A DNA stretch of 64,000 nucleotides. Origin: Tardiphaga robiniae. Lineage in GTDB: Bacteria > Pseudomonadota > Alphaproteobacteria > Rhizobiales > Xanthobacteraceae. The notes under the pieces are model-generated. The model saw nothing but the letters and a program-made list of their open reading frames with translations, made no database searches and had not been told where the DNA came from. Below, in pieces: positions 18,977 to 27,853 of this stretch. Position 1 is the first letter of the stretch. The number at the start of each line of letters is the position of its first letter. The stretch lies in the NCBI RefSeq assembly GCF_001618955.1, contig NZ_LVYV01000056.1, positions 186,001 through 250,000 of the forward strand. Direction: 5' to 3'. Both the position numbers and the translations under genes were made by a program.

Positions 18977-19399
18977 CTAAAGTGCCTGATCCAAGCTGGC
19001 CCTGACGACCGAGGCGCACATGGTCTTCCACTGGCCCGGCCGGCAAACGTGGGCGCAGGCCTTTCCATAGGTTGCTTGCCTTAAGTTTGCGCGATTTGCC
19101 TGTTCTTTCCATCGAAAATTCAATGTTGACCGCTGCCGCAAAGGCGGATCGGAGACGCTCATCGGAAATCCGCGCCAGATGCTCTGCAGAACGACTGTGC
19201 GATGTTCATCGGCTTCGCTGACCACCGCCAGGCAAATTGCAACGCTGGTTCGCTGGAAGAAGTTGAAGCACTGTTCGAAACTTGGTCCGCTCGATCCTTG
19301 TCGGTTAAGCTCAGCAGCCACCGCAAGGAACACCAGCTTGTCTTCGCTCTGCAGCGTCACGGCAAATCGAAGGGAAGCAAGTAGCCAGGAGCGCAGCAT
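18977..19399 (-). CDS. Hypothetical protein
   Basis: A possible 140-residue protein. The ATG at 19399 has AAGGAG nine bases upstream, which is why I start there and not at the frame's first Met at 19489. The first 90 residues look protein-like (LLASLRFAVTLQSEDKLVFL, then FNFFQRTSVAICLAVVSEAD), mostly alpha-helical. The last third is rich in Arg and Cys and less convincing. No family is recognised. It lies downstream of the small gene at 19535 on the same strand. Confidence 0.4.
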   Translation of the reverse strand: MLRSWLLASLRFAVTLQSEDKLVFLAVAAELNRQGSSGPSFEQCFNFFQRTSVAICLAVVSEADEHRTVVLQSIWRGFPMSVSDPPLRQRSTLNFRWKEQANRANLRQATYGKACAHVCRPGQWKTMCASVVRASLDQAL

Positions 19400-19534
19400 A
19401 ATCTGAAGCTCCTTCGTCGTCGAATGTTGCGGCTGACATTTCTCACCTAGCAAACCCTTGTTGAATCTAAGGCTGCGAGCGCTATTCATTCCAGTTCATG
19501 GACGAGAGCGTGAAGGCGTTCCGCCGTGGCGGGA

Positions 19535-19834
19535 TCATTTACTCCAGCCACTAACCGTCGAGACTGGGCAAGCCGTCGATAAAGTTCTTCCTTGCATTTC
19601 CCAGCCAAGCACTATCTCCAATGCAGTACTAAAGACATTGAGCGTTTCACACAGTTCGCGGTTCTTTGCGAGCGAGGACGATGATCTTCGGTCGAGATGC
19701 CAAACTTCGACATCGTGACCATCGACAAGCTTTTTAGCCATTGCGATGGCCTCCTCGTCATCCTCAGCGATGATGGACTCAAATGTCTTGAAGTGGCCGT
19801 CGTGTCCGACGATGTAGGCTCTGTAATCGGTCAT
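19535..19834 (-). CDS. Hypothetical small rhizobial protein
   Basis: A 99-residue protein. The first 50 residues (DYRAYIVGHDGHF, then DDEEAIAMAKKLVDGHDVEVW) follow a small-protein pattern common in Bradyrhizobium, where the chain usually ends soon after the W. Here about 45 extra residues follow, so the C-terminus may result from an old frameshift or stop loss. A role is not known. It is followed on the same strand by the hypothetical at 18977. Confidence 0.6.
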   Translation of the reverse strand: MTDYRAYIVGHDGHFKTFESIIAEDDEEAIAMAKKLVDGHDVEVWHLDRRSSSSLAKNRELCETLNVFSTALEIVLGWEMQGRTLSTACPVSTVSGWSK

Positions 19835-20401
19835 GACGCTACTCTATGGGGGGTGGCGAGCATTGCGGGCGCTCAGTCACGGCAGCCGATTTGATCGCCC
19901 CGGTCGGTGAGAGTAGTGCATGTTCTATTTTTCGTCGGTCCGCTGGATGACACAGGAAGCGCATGACTTTCGCCAGCGGAAGTTGTGGCGCGGATCAGTC
20001 CCAGGGACATAACAACAACTGAATAAGTCGTGTCGGGGTTAGCAGGGGGGGTGCCTTTACAATCTTCGCTGATCGAAAGACGAATTAGCCGCTCGCTCGT
20101 TAGAAATGTCGGCGGCAGATGCGGAAGCCAACGAGCGCGGTAAGTACTCCGATCAGGCGGCCGCCGGTTTGATAAATAATTGGCCGCTGTGGGCGCGAAG
20201 CGGACACGCCTATCGTTTGCGTTCTGTCCGAGCTACCGTCGGCGGTTCTGAGCCAGCAACAATGTATGCAGCCTTGCCTGCCCGCCTGGAGCATAGGACA
20301 ATATTCCATACTGCATGTTATGCGATTCCGATTGCCTTGAAGCGCAGCGCGCCTCAAGGCGGGGTGCCGGCTTGAGAGGCCATTACCTCCCCACACAAGA
20401 T
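19835..20401. other. Intergenic region, nothing recognised
   Basis: About 567 bases between the small gene at 19535 and the M20 hydrolase. A minus-strand frame ending near 20100 contains a hydrophobic stretch (GRLIGVLTALVGF) but has no credible start or family, so I do not call it. Confidence 0.4.
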
Positions 20402-21559
20402 TCACCTGCAGATACGATCTATAAGCTGAGTGTAGATGTGGAATGCCTCATCAATTCGCTCGACGTAGCAGAACTCATCGGTTTGGTGGCATTGCGCCGC
20501 TTCGCCGGGACCGATGACGACGGTTGGCACATTGTTAAACCCCGGCACCAAGGCAGAGGCATCTGTGAAGTAAGGAGCGCCGGCCGGCACAGCGGGAGCG
20601 CCCAGTCGAGCGGCCAGGATGTCCATCAATGGTTCAATCGCAGGCTCGTCGGGTGCAGTCGCGAACCCTTTGAAATCGGTGACCAGCTGTATCGATGCTT
20701 CAGCTCCCAATCGCTCTTGGATGTCAGCAATAAGCACCTGGTGATCATGTGCTGGCACTGTGCGGAAATCGACCGTAAAGCCTGCCGAATCAGGAACGGA
20801 GTTGATGTTTTGACCGCCGAAGATCGTGGTGACCGAGGCGGTCGTTCTCCCTAGCAACGGGTGTTCGTGCTCAGGAAACTTCAGAGCTTCGATAAGTCCG
20901 ACCCAGCTCGCAACCTTATACACAGCGTTTTCGCCCAGCTCAGGCATCGAAGAATGCGCTGTCTTTCCTGTGGCCGTGATTCTCAGCCTGATCGAGCCTT
21001 TATGCGCAATGATAGGAAGATTCGACGTCGGCTCCGCAACGATCAATAGCTCTGCGCCCCCAAGGGCACCCTCGCGTGCAAGGTGGAACGCTCCTTCGCA
21101 CCCCGTCTCCTCACCTGCGGTGATGACCAGCGTGATGCCGCGTTTCAAACGGCCTTTTTTGGCCGCTTCGACTGCAGCAACAATGAAAGCCGCGACGCCA
21201 GCTTTCATATCGCTGGCTCCGCGCCCGATGAGCTTGCCCTCACGGATTTCCGCCGCGAACGGCGGTGCCGACCACGGCTTTTCTCCAAGCGGCACCACAT
21301 CAATGTGGCCTGTGAAGACAAGTGGCTTTAGTGCCTCCGTGCCAGACAACCTGGCGACGATCGACGGGCGTTCCGGCGCGAACTCGTAAGCTGTAACGGC
21401 AAGGCCGGCATCCCGCAGCAAATCGGCAATATAACCTGCGCAATCCTTTTCTCTGCCGGGCGGGTTGAGGGAATCAAATCGCACCAAGGCTTGTGCAAGT
21501 TCAACGCTGTTCATTCGATCCTCACTCAGCTTTACTAAAGGGCTATCTCGGTCGGTCAT
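20402..21559 (-). CDS. M20 family amidohydrolase (ArgE/DapE-like)
   Basis: A zinc-dependent amidohydrolase of 385 residues that should cleave an N-acyl amino acid or similar amide in the cytoplasm. Metal and catalytic motifs are complete: FTGHIDVVP, GRGASDMKAG, TAGEETGCEG, VAEPTSN, and a late His in QCHQTDEF. The dimerisation lid lies between about residues 180 and 290. Its ATG overlaps the stop of the IclR gene (ATGA), so they are coupled. A second M20 enzyme is divergent at 22451. With a dedicated IclR regulator, a catabolic role is more likely than arginine or lysine synthesis. The substrate is unknown. Confidence 0.88.
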   Translation of the reverse strand: MTDRDSPLVKLSEDRMNSVELAQALVRFDSLNPPGREKDCAGYIADLLRDAGLAVTAYEFAPERPSIVARLSGTEALKPLVFTGHIDVVPLGEKPWSAPPFAAEIREGKLIGRGASDMKAGVAAFIVAAVEAAKKGRLKRGITLVITAGEETGCEGAFHLAREGALGGAELLIVAEPTSNLPIIAHKGSIRLRITATGKTAHSSMPELGENAVYKVASWVGLIEALKFPEHEHPLLGRTTASVTTIFGGQNINSVPDSAGFTVDFRTVPAHDHQVLIADIQERLGAEASIQLVTDFKGFATAPDEPAIEPLMDILAARLGAPAVPAGAPYFTDASALVPGFNNVPTVVIGPGEAAQCHQTDEFCYVERIDEAFHIYTQLIDRICR

Positions 21560-22380
21560 CGTGCGTCGCGGCTAAAAAGCTTCGCGCCAATCTCAGCACT
21601 GACCTTCTTGATGAGGTCAAGGTGACGTGGCTTTGCACCTTCGACCAGCTGCGCAGTCAATGTCGTGATGCTGATGCTTCCGGCTAGATGTCCCTGGCGA
21701 TCGAAGACAGGCACGCCCAATGCCGCCAGGCCTACAACGAAATCATCAACGGCCAGCTCCCAGCCTTGCTTTTGAATTCGCACGGCCTCGGCATTCAGGG
21801 TTTTGATGTTGGTCTGGCTTTTCGGCGTGCGTTTCGCAAGCTCAAGCGAAAGTGCGACGGCTCGCTCCTCCGTTGAGATAAAGCTCAACAACGCGCGGGG
21901 CCCTGCCCCGCAGTTAAGCGGCGCCCTTGATCCGACAGTGAACCAGGCGGCATCGACATTTGGAATTGAGGCTCGCACGCGCTCGACACAGATGGCGCTG
22001 CCCTCATGATGAACCCAGAGATAGGCGGTGGTTCCAGTTGACTCGCTGAGCTCGCTCAGTAAGGGCGCTGCAATCTCTCGCAGCTCCCTCCCCTTTTCCA
22101 CGGAGGATGCGAGCTCAAGCACGCCAACACCGAGCGAATACAGACCGCTTGAGGGATCGTGATCAATCAACCCGCTGCATTGAAGCGTGTGCAGCAGTCG
22201 TCGCGCAGTCCCTTTGTCCAAATCGGCCGCCGCCGACAGTTCGGTCAAGGTTTGACGAGGTCGTGCGATATGGAAGGCCTTGAGGAGCGCGATGCCCCGG
22301 TCCAGTGCTCTTACGATGGGAACGCCTGGCTTGTCTGCGATCGTTGCTGGCAGCCATCCGGCAAGTTGGTTCTGTGTCAT
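21556..22380 (-). CDS. IclR-family transcriptional regulator
   Basis: A 274-residue regulator. The N-terminal winged helix is at about 20-85 (LTELSAAADLDKGTARRLLHTL), followed by the IclR effector domain with AYLWVHHEGSAICVERV and VVGLAALGVPVFDRQGHLAGSI. The frame stays open upstream into the divergent gene, so I start at the ATG at 22380, where the IclR-like N-terminus begins. A 15-base palindrome covers this start codon, which suggests autoregulation. It is translationally coupled to the M20 hydrolase downstream and divergent from the second M20 gene, so it probably controls both. Confidence 0.9.
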   Translation of the reverse strand: MTQNQLAGWLPATIADKPGVPIVRALDRGIALLKAFHIARPRQTLTELSAAADLDKGTARRLLHTLQCSGLIDHDPSSGLYSLGVGVLELASSVEKGRELREIAAPLLSELSESTGTTAYLWVHHEGSAICVERVRASIPNVDAAWFTVGSRAPLNCGAGPRALLSFISTEERAVALSLELAKRTPKSQTNIKTLNAEAVRIQKQGWELAVDDFVVGLAALGVPVFDRQGHLAGSISITTLTAQLVEGAKPRHLDLIKKVSAEIGAKLFSRDAR

Positions 22381-22393
22381 GGTGTGACACCAT
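22379..22393. promoter_or_regulatory. Palindromic operator for IclR regulator
   Basis: ATGGTGTGACACCAT has two perfect 7-base arms around one central base. It overlaps the IclR start codon and a possible minus-strand -10 (TATGGT). It lies just upstream of the plus-strand promoter at 22404. IclR-family operators are typically palindromes of this length. Position and symmetry are seen; the regulator assignment is inferred. Confidence 0.6.
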
Positions 22394-22403
22394 ACATCAT
22401 CAG

Positions 22404-22433
22404 TTGACACGGACAAGGGCCCGGCACAAAGAT
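22404..22433 (+). promoter_or_regulatory. Sigma-70-like promoter of the M20 gene at 22451
   Basis: TTGACA at 22404-22409 and AAAGAT at 22428-22433 are separated by 18 bases. A start a few bases downstream gives a very short leader to the ATG at 22451. The IclR-type palindrome lies 10 bases upstream of the -35 box. Confidence 0.5.
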
Positions 22434-22450
22434 GCTGCGTCTCGCACCGG

Positions 22451-23752
22451 ATGGCAGCCATGGCTCTCGACGATACGCTCCGCAAAAAACTGATTGCTTC
22501 GGTCGAACACGGATTTGCCGAGCAGATCGCCTACACGCAGGATCTCATCAGGCTGCAATCCGTGCGCGGCGACGAATTCATTATTCAGGACCGCGTTTTC
22601 AATGAGTTGCGTAATCGCGGATACGCGATGGAGCGCTTCGACATGGACCGGGGAGCCATCGAGCGGCATCCCGGCGGCTCCCCGTTCTCAGACGATCATT
22701 CACGCGCCCCGATCGTTGTTGGAACACATCGCCCCCGCGACGAAGCCGGTCGGTCCCTCATCTTGCAGGCCCACGTTGACGTCGTCCCTCCGGGACCAGA
22801 GAGCCTGTGGACCCATCCACCTTTCGAACCGGTGATTGAGGGCGACTGGCTCTATGGCCGAGGTGGCGCAGACATGAAGGCGGGCCATGCGGCGAACCTT
22901 TACGCTCTCGATGCGCTGCGCAGGATCGGGCTGCAGCCGGCTGCGACCGTCTATATTCAATCCGTCGTCGAGGAAGAATCGACGGGTAACGGCGCATTGA
23001 TGACGCATCTTCGCGGCTACAAAGCCGACGCCGTTCTCATTCCAGAACCAGAAGATGAGAAGCTGGTACGCGCGAACGTAGGTGTTGTGTGGTTTCAGGT
23101 GGAGGTGCGGGGTCTACCCGTCCACGTCCGTGAGATGGGCACGGGCGCCAACGCGATCGACGCGGCTTACCGCATCATAGGTGAGCTCCGCATACTGGAA
23201 GCAGAATGGAACGCTCGGAAAGCGGGGCGTCCAAACTTTGAAAACGAAGAACATCCTATTAATTTGAACGTCGGCAAGATCGAGGGCGGCGACTGGGAGT
23301 CGTCCGTTCCCGCATGGTGTCGAATCGGCTGCCGCGTTTCGATCTATCCTGGCGTCAGTGCCAAGGAGGCAGCTGCTGAGATTGAGCAGCGAATTGCAAA
23401 ATTCGCGCGGGAAGACTCGTTCCTTTCAAACATTCCCCCGTTGGTGACTTTTCACGGCTTCCACACTGAAGGGTACGAACTGCCGCCTGGCTCGGAGGCA
23501 GAAAAGGTGCTCGCGGATGCTCATTTAGGGGCGACCGGCAAGAAGCTCGAAAGCTTCATGACTGCCGGTTATCTCGATACCAGGGTTTATGCGCTCTACG
23601 ACAAGATTCCCGCGCTATGCTACGGCCCCTACTCCCAAAATATTCATGGCTTTGATGAGCGCGTCAGTATCGCGTCTCTCAAGCGCATCACTACTGCGAT
23701 GACACTGTTCATCGTCGAATGGTGTGGCGTTGAGCTTGCCACACCTGAGTGA
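22451..23752 (+). CDS. M20 family deacylase (ArgE/DapE-like)
   Basis: A 433-residue metallo-amidohydrolase of the longer ArgE/DapE-deacylase group. Motifs: LQAHVDVVPPG, YGRGGADMKAGHAAN, EEESTGNG, IPEPEDEK, and the late NIHGFDERV with the conserved His. Starts at 22451 and 22460 are both possible; neither has a strong ribosome site, and the leader is short. It is divergent from IclR and from the first M20 enzyme, and the two share little sequence outside the motifs, so they may act on successive or related N-acyl compounds. The substrate is unknown. Confidence 0.88.
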   Translation: MAAMALDDTLRKKLIASVEHGFAEQIAYTQDLIRLQSVRGDEFIIQDRVFNELRNRGYAMERFDMDRGAIERHPGGSPFSDDHSRAPIVVGTHRPRDEAGRSLILQAHVDVVPPGPESLWTHPPFEPVIEGDWLYGRGGADMKAGHAANLYALDALRRIGLQPAATVYIQSVVEEESTGNGALMTHLRGYKADAVLIPEPEDEKLVRANVGVVWFQVEVRGLPVHVREMGTGANAIDAAYRIIGELRILEAEWNARKAGRPNFENEEHPINLNVGKIEGGDWESSVPAWCRIGCRVSIYPGVSAKEAAAEIEQRIAKFAREDSFLSNIPPLVTFHGFHTEGYELPPGSEAEKVLADAHLGATGKKLESFMTAGYLDTRVYALYDKIPALCYGPYSQNIHGFDERVSIASLKRITTAMTLFIVEWCGVELATPE

Positions 23753-23854
23753 GCAATAGGCAGCCCAGTTGAAAGACAACGTTCGCCTAACTTTCTTAGA
23801 GGCATTTTCATATGAAGGTTACGCGAATTTAACTTGCCCGACCGTGCCTTCTCG

Positions 23855-23886
23855 AAAGGGGGCGCCTCTCTTAAGACAGCCCCCTT
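23855..23886. terminator. Convergent terminator hairpin
   Basis: AAGGGGGC at 23856-23863 pairs perfectly with GCCCCCTT at 23879-23886, with a 15-base loop and an ATTTTG tail. It lies between the convergent ends of the M20 gene and the DUF1857 gene and could serve both strands. Confidence 0.6.
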
Positions 23887-23900
23887 CATTTTGTGAACTC

Positions 23901-24377
23901 TCAGAGCCGTCCATCCGCGAGTAGCTCGCGGGTGCGCTTTAGTGTCGATAACAGGGCGGCTTTGTAGCCCTTATCTTCGCTGTCGAACTGCGCCTGCTCA
24001 GCTTGTTCCTCAGGGCCATGAGGCTTCTTCCCGCGTAAGCCGGTGTAGCAGTAGAAGCGGAGCTGGAGCGCTCCGGCCTCATCCACGAACAACTCATTGA
24101 TAATTGCACCTTCGCGCGGACCACTAGCCTGGAAAAAGGTCACCTTGCTTCCTTTCTCAAGCACGATGATCTCCCGCAGGTCTGCTCCGGCAATCGTGGC
24201 CTCCCGCACGAAGTGGGTCGCGCTTTCCTCGACAACATGGCAGCGCGTGCACAGGCCCGGCGGCAGGAATTCACGGGCATCGCGGGCCTTGAGCTCCAGA
24301 CCCTTCCAGGCCTCTTCGCGAGTAAGTTTGGTTTCCCCCTCCGGGTTTACCGGAACGGTGGCGGTCGAATAGATCAT
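23901..24377 (-). CDS. DUF1857 / AtaL-like SRPBCC protein
   Basis: A 158-residue protein with the START/SRPBCC-type layout of the DUF1857 (AtaL-like) family: LTREEAWKGLELKARDA near the start, CHVVEE, REATIAGADLREIIVLEKGSKVTF, and FYCYTGLRG near the end. Members are small lipid- or metabolite-binding proteins, often in fungal and soil-bacterial secondary pathways. It lies 40 bases downstream of the NmrA-like gene on the same strand, so they form a likely two-gene operon divergent from the LysR gene. The ligand is unknown. Confidence 0.75.
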   Translation of the reverse strand: MIYSTATVPVNPEGETKLTREEAWKGLELKARDAREFLPPGLCTRCHVVEESATHFVREATIAGADLREIIVLEKGSKVTFFQASGPREGAIINELFVDEAGALQLRFYCYTGLRGKKPHGPEEQAEQAQFDSEDKGYKAALLSTLKRTRELLADGRL

Positions 24378-24416
24378 GATAGTTCTCCTTGGATTGTTAA
24401 ATGACGTCGCGGCGAG

Positions 24417-25280
24417 CTATGCCGTGATCTGCGCGACGTGGTCGCGATACGAGCGGAGCGGGCGGCCGAGCAGCGCGGTCAGCCGCTCGACGTCGCCGAC
24501 GTCCGGGACCATGCCTTCGGTCAGAAACCGCTCGGCCATCAGGCGCATGTCGAAGGCCATCCAGCTCGGCATGAACTGGCGCAGGTTCTGCTCGAACCGG
24601 GCGGTGTCGTTGCCGGGGAAGGTGATCGTACGCCCAAGGATATCCGACCAGATCGCCGCTGCGTCTGCGCCGGTGAGCGTGTCGGGCCCAACCACATTGA
24701 TATAATCGAGCGGAAGGGACGTGGGCGATTGCTCACGGCGGATCAGTTCGATCGCGGCGACCTCACCGACGTCGCGTGCATCGATCATGGCGAGGCCCTT
24801 GTCGCCGATCGGCATCGGGTAGATGCCGTAGCCGGTGACTACGTCCTTGATGGTGATCTCGTTGTCCATGTAGTAGGCCGGGCGCAGGATGGTGGCGCCG
24901 AGCTTCATCTGTTCGATCATGCGCTCGACACCGAACTTGCCTGCGAAGTGCGGGACGTTCACGTAGCGGTCGCTGTGGATGACGGACAGGTAGACGAACC
25001 TATCGATCCCGGCTTCGCGGGCGACGTTCAGCGCAATCAGCGCCTGGGTATATTCGTCGGCCACGACACCGTTCAGTAGGAACAGCGTGGATACGCCCTT
25101 CATGGCTGACCGGGGGGAATCGACGTCGAGCAGGTCGCCCTGGACGACCTCCACACCGTCTGGAAATTTGGCCTTGGAGGGATCGCGGACGAGGGCGCGC
25201 ACCGAGGCGCCACGCTTTGCGAGCTGTTCGACGACATTGCGGCCGATATTGCCGGTAGCGCCAGTTACGAGGATGGTCAT
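24417..25280 (-). CDS. NmrA-like NAD(P)-binding protein
   Basis: A 287-residue atypical short-chain dehydrogenase of the NmrA/QOR2 type. The Rossmann fold starts with VTGATGNIGRNVVEQL and has VRDPSKAKF after the second strand and GDLLDVDS. It lacks the classical YxxxK pair but has the NmrA region FAGKFGVERMIEQ and LRPAYYMDN. Such proteins bind NAD(P)H and act as redox sensors or quinone/isoflavone reductases. It heads an operon with the DUF1857 gene and is divergent from the LysR regulator, with about 90 bases between. Confidence 0.85.
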   Translation of the reverse strand: MTILVTGATGNIGRNVVEQLAKRGASVRALVRDPSKAKFPDGVEVVQGDLLDVDSPRSAMKGVSTLFLLNGVVADEYTQALIALNVAREAGIDRFVYLSVIHSDRYVNVPHFAGKFGVERMIEQMKLGATILRPAYYMDNEITIKDVVTGYGIYPMPIGDKGLAMIDARDVGEVAAIELIRREQSPTSLPLDYINVVGPDTLTGADAAAIWSDILGRTITFPGNDTARFEQNLRQFMPSWMAFDMRLMAERFLTEGMVPDVGDVERLTALLGRPLRSYRDHVAQITA

Positions 25281-25370
25281 GGGATATTCTCCTATTGGTT
25301 GATCACCCCTGAATATGAGTGGTTCACATATGGTCCGATAGACAGTATATTTGGACAGACAGTCTCATAG

Positions 25371-26264
25371 ATGGAACAGATGGATCTACTCGCCCTCGCC
25401 GATTTCAACCTGGTCGCCCGCCATGGCGGGTTTGGCCGCGCGGCACGTGCGACGGGTCACCCGAAGGCAACCCTGTCGCGACGGGTGGCGGAACTGGAGA
25501 GCATCCTCGGCCTGCGCCTGTTTGAGCGCGGCGGGCGAGAATTGAAGCTTACTCAGGAGGGGCGATCACTTTACGAGCGGACAGGGACCCTGCTTACCGA
25601 GCTAGACGAAACGGTAGCCGCGATAGCTTCGCGCGGCGACAAACCGCGCGGCAAATTGCGGGTTAGTGCTCCCCTCCTGTTTTCACAGATTGCCATGGGC
25701 AAGCTGGCCGCTGGGTTCGCGCTCAAATATCCGGAGGTGCGGCTGGAGATCACGACCGAAGACCGCCCCGTCGACATGGTGGAAGAAGGTTACGACCTGG
25801 TCATCCGCATCAATCCAGATCCGGATGAAAGACTCGTCGGACTAGCCTTTCTGCGCGATCGGCTGGTAGTCGTTGCGAGTTCAAGTTTGGCTCGACCCGC
25901 CGACTCGCCTGTCCCAGCTGTTGTGCGTGGAGCAGGTGGGGAGACATCCTGGGATGTAACAACACCAACAGGAAAATCGCGCATCACGGTCGATCCGGTC
26001 CTCTCTCTTTCATCGATTGTCATGGTGCGCGACGCGGTCCGCGCGGGCGTTGGCGCAGCACGCCTTCCGATATCACTCGTAAGTCATGATCTGGCTGCTG
26101 GGACGTTAGTGCAGTGGGGCGACGTAGGCGGACCGGACATCGCTCTGTGGGCTCTTTATCCCTCTCGGCGGCTGCTGAGCGCTCGTGTTTCTGCCTTTCT
26201 GGACTACCTGAAAGAAGCTTTCCCGATGGGAACGCCGGACGAACTGGCCGCCTTCATGAAATAA
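25371..26264 (+). CDS. LysR-family transcriptional regulator
   Basis: A 297-residue LysR protein. The HTH is at about residues 5-62 (FNLVARHGGFGRAARATGHPKATLSRRVAELE) and the effector domain has GKLRVSAPLLFSQ and the ligand-binding fold. Two Met codons nine bases apart (25371 and 25380) are possible starts. It is divergent from the NmrA/DUF1857 pair and, following the usual LysR arrangement, probably regulates it. The inducer is unknown. Confidence 0.9.
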   Translation: MEQMDLLALADFNLVARHGGFGRAARATGHPKATLSRRVAELESILGLRLFERGGRELKLTQEGRSLYERTGTLLTELDETVAAIASRGDKPRGKLRVSAPLLFSQIAMGKLAAGFALKYPEVRLEITTEDRPVDMVEEGYDLVIRINPDPDERLVGLAFLRDRLVVVASSSLARPADSPVPAVVRGAGGETSWDVTTPTGKSRITVDPVLSLSSIVMVRDAVRAGVGAARLPISLVSHDLAAGTLVQWGDVGGPDIALWALYPSRRLLSARVSAFLDYLKEAFPMGTPDELAAFMK

Positions 26265-26500
26265 TGGAACGTCCTTTTGCGCGCTAATCACTAGACGCTT
26301 GGGAAGTTTACAACGATGCGGGGTATATATACGAAGCCCCACTCGCAGGCCTACTCTGTTGCACGGCCGCGGCTTTTAGAGCGAGTTCAGCGGGTAGAAG
26401 CGATGCAAGATCGCAAAAATTTTTGGTTCCCCTCTTGACCGAGGATTGTAGAAATCTGCATCGATTGTCGCCTTTAAACGAAAGGAGTTAGGAGGCCCAC

Positions 26501-26866
26501 ATGACGACATCTGCCATGTCGATGAATGGAATCCACGCAAATTCCCTCCTCGCCAGCACCTTCACGCATCCGCGGGAAGTTCTCGCGAATCCCTTCTTAG
26601 ACACTCTGCAAAAGCGATGCGTTCTTGCGGCTTGGGCATCAGATGCTTTTACGGTGGAGGGGAAGCCATGGTTACGCCAGATCCCCGGCTCCAATGGGAC
26701 GGTCAGGATCGGCGATATTCTCTTAGCGCTCAGCTCACTTGATGAGGACGACAGTCCCCCGCCGAAGATGTCGCGAACACCGTTGCCGAGAGCGCCGATA
26801 CGTATCCGTGCCGTGGGTCAGACTGCACGAGAGGATAGACGCCGCCGATTAGCGGACCATCCATAA
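26501..26866 (+). CDS. Hypothetical rhizobial protein
   Basis: A 121-residue soluble protein with the recognisable core FTHPREVLANPFLDTLQKR, then LAAWASDAFTVEGKPWLRQIPG and DILLALSSLDE. This pattern (a block on a planned four-helix core and an Arg-rich tail) is common in Bradyrhizobium small proteins of unknown function. AGGAGG lies close upstream of the ATG. It stands alone on the plus strand in a stretch of stress-type small genes. Confidence 0.7.
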   Translation: MTTSAMSMNGIHANSLLASTFTHPREVLANPFLDTLQKRCVLAAWASDAFTVEGKPWLRQIPGSNGTVRIGDILLALSSLDEDDSPPPKMSRTPLPRAPIRIRAVGQTAREDRRRRLADHP

Positions 26867-26891
26867 GGCCAACAGTTCACTAAATGCAAAA

Positions 26892-26919
26892 AGCCGCCCG
26901 AGCGATCACTCTGGCGGCT
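26892..26919 (-). terminator. Minus-strand rho-independent terminator
   Basis: Read on the minus strand, AGCCGCC pairs with GGCGGCT and is followed by TTTTTG. It lies 125 bases downstream of the collapsed DUF892 gene and was probably its terminator. Confidence 0.6.
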
Positions 26920-27044
26920 GCAAATTCAATCAGTGATTCCCTAGCCGGAGACAAGCGCCAGAGGCGGCCCTTCACGAAGTGCCCGCCATCTGGCGTCACG
27001 GGATTTTGCAGTGTCACCGTCGCGACCGACGATCGGTGGCGTCT

Positions 27045-27166
27045 TCAGGCCACCGCCTTCTTGTTGACGCCCTTACGAAGCGCGATGGTATTCAGTTTGG
27101 TGTTGGCCGCAAGCCGTGAAGAAACATGTCTTCCATGGTCTTAATGTCTTTAGTGAACAGACCCAT
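27045..27166 (-). pseudogene. Internally deleted DUF892 (YciE/YciF-like ferritin-like) gene
   Basis: The start is intact: AGGAGG, five bases, then ATG and MGLFTKDIKTMEDMFLHGLR, the N-terminus of DUF892 ferritin-like proteins. After about 20 residues the frame ends. In another frame the natural C-terminus follows at once: TKLNTIALRKGVNKKAVA and a stop at 27045-27047. The middle, about 120-130 residues with the four-helix bundle, is gone. The family is normally about 165 residues and linked to stress. The original ribosome site and a terminator are still in place, so this is a simple collapse by deletion. Confidence 0.65.
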
Positions 27167-27321
27167 CGCATCCTCCTGTTATCGATACCTGCCGTATCCG
27201 GCGGCGGATTGCGAACGCGGATTTCAACGGAGAGTTCCCCGCCGATCGGGCTCATCCTTCGCAATTCCTGGAACTCGCCAGATAAGGTGCCTGGTCCAAG
27301 TGGCTGGTCGAGGATCAAAAG

Positions 27322-27720
27322 CTACGCAGCAAGTATCGTCTTCTCGATATCCGCTATCGAGTGACCAGTCAGGTCCTTCGCGATTTCGCCGACCAGAGCC
27401 TCATCGAGCTTTTTGTGGTAATGTTTGCGCATCTCACCAAGCGTCTTCGGCGCGGCGATGATCACGATATTGCTGAACTTATTTGTTAGCACCTGAGCAT
27501 TCAGCATTTCGATGATCCCAGATGCAAAACCGTCTTCTTCCGCCCGACTCTGATCAGGGTTGGCGGAGCTGCTATTCTGTCCACCACTGCCGCTGACCGA
27601 CTCGACCTCCTCACCGGGAGCAGCGACCAAGCTCATTTCGGTTTCGGTGCCGACATTGCGGAAAAGGTTCAACTTTTCACCGTCGGCAACAGCAACGATG
27701 GTATCCGTTGGGAGGATCAT
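27322..27720 (-). CDS. Host attachment protein family (PF10116-like)
   Basis: A 132-residue protein of the 'required for attachment to host cells' family, first named in Agrobacterium. The pattern is ILPTDTIVAVADGEKLNLFRN at the start, FASGIIEMLN in the middle and IVIIAAPKTLGEMRKHY near the end, where it resembles the eRF1 domain 3 fold. I start at the ATG at 27720 because AGGA lies seven bases upstream and the family starts here; longer frames begin at 27843 without support. The mature role in attachment is inherited from the family name and not proven. Confidence 0.82.
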   Translation of the reverse strand: MILPTDTIVAVADGEKLNLFRNVGTETEMSLVAAPGEEVESVSGSGGQNSSSANPDQSRAEEDGFASGIIEMLNAQVLTNKFSNIVIIAAPKTLGEMRKHYHKKLDEALVGEIAKDLTGHSIADIEKTILAA

Positions 27721-27853
27721 TCTATTTCCTGACATGTTGAGTTTGGCGCCGTTGTCCAAGTTGGCCGCGAGCCAAAGAGCAATACTTCCGCCTTCGCGAA
27801 GTTCCCGACTCAATGAACCGCCGTGAACGCGCGCCGGATTCACCGCACTTGAA

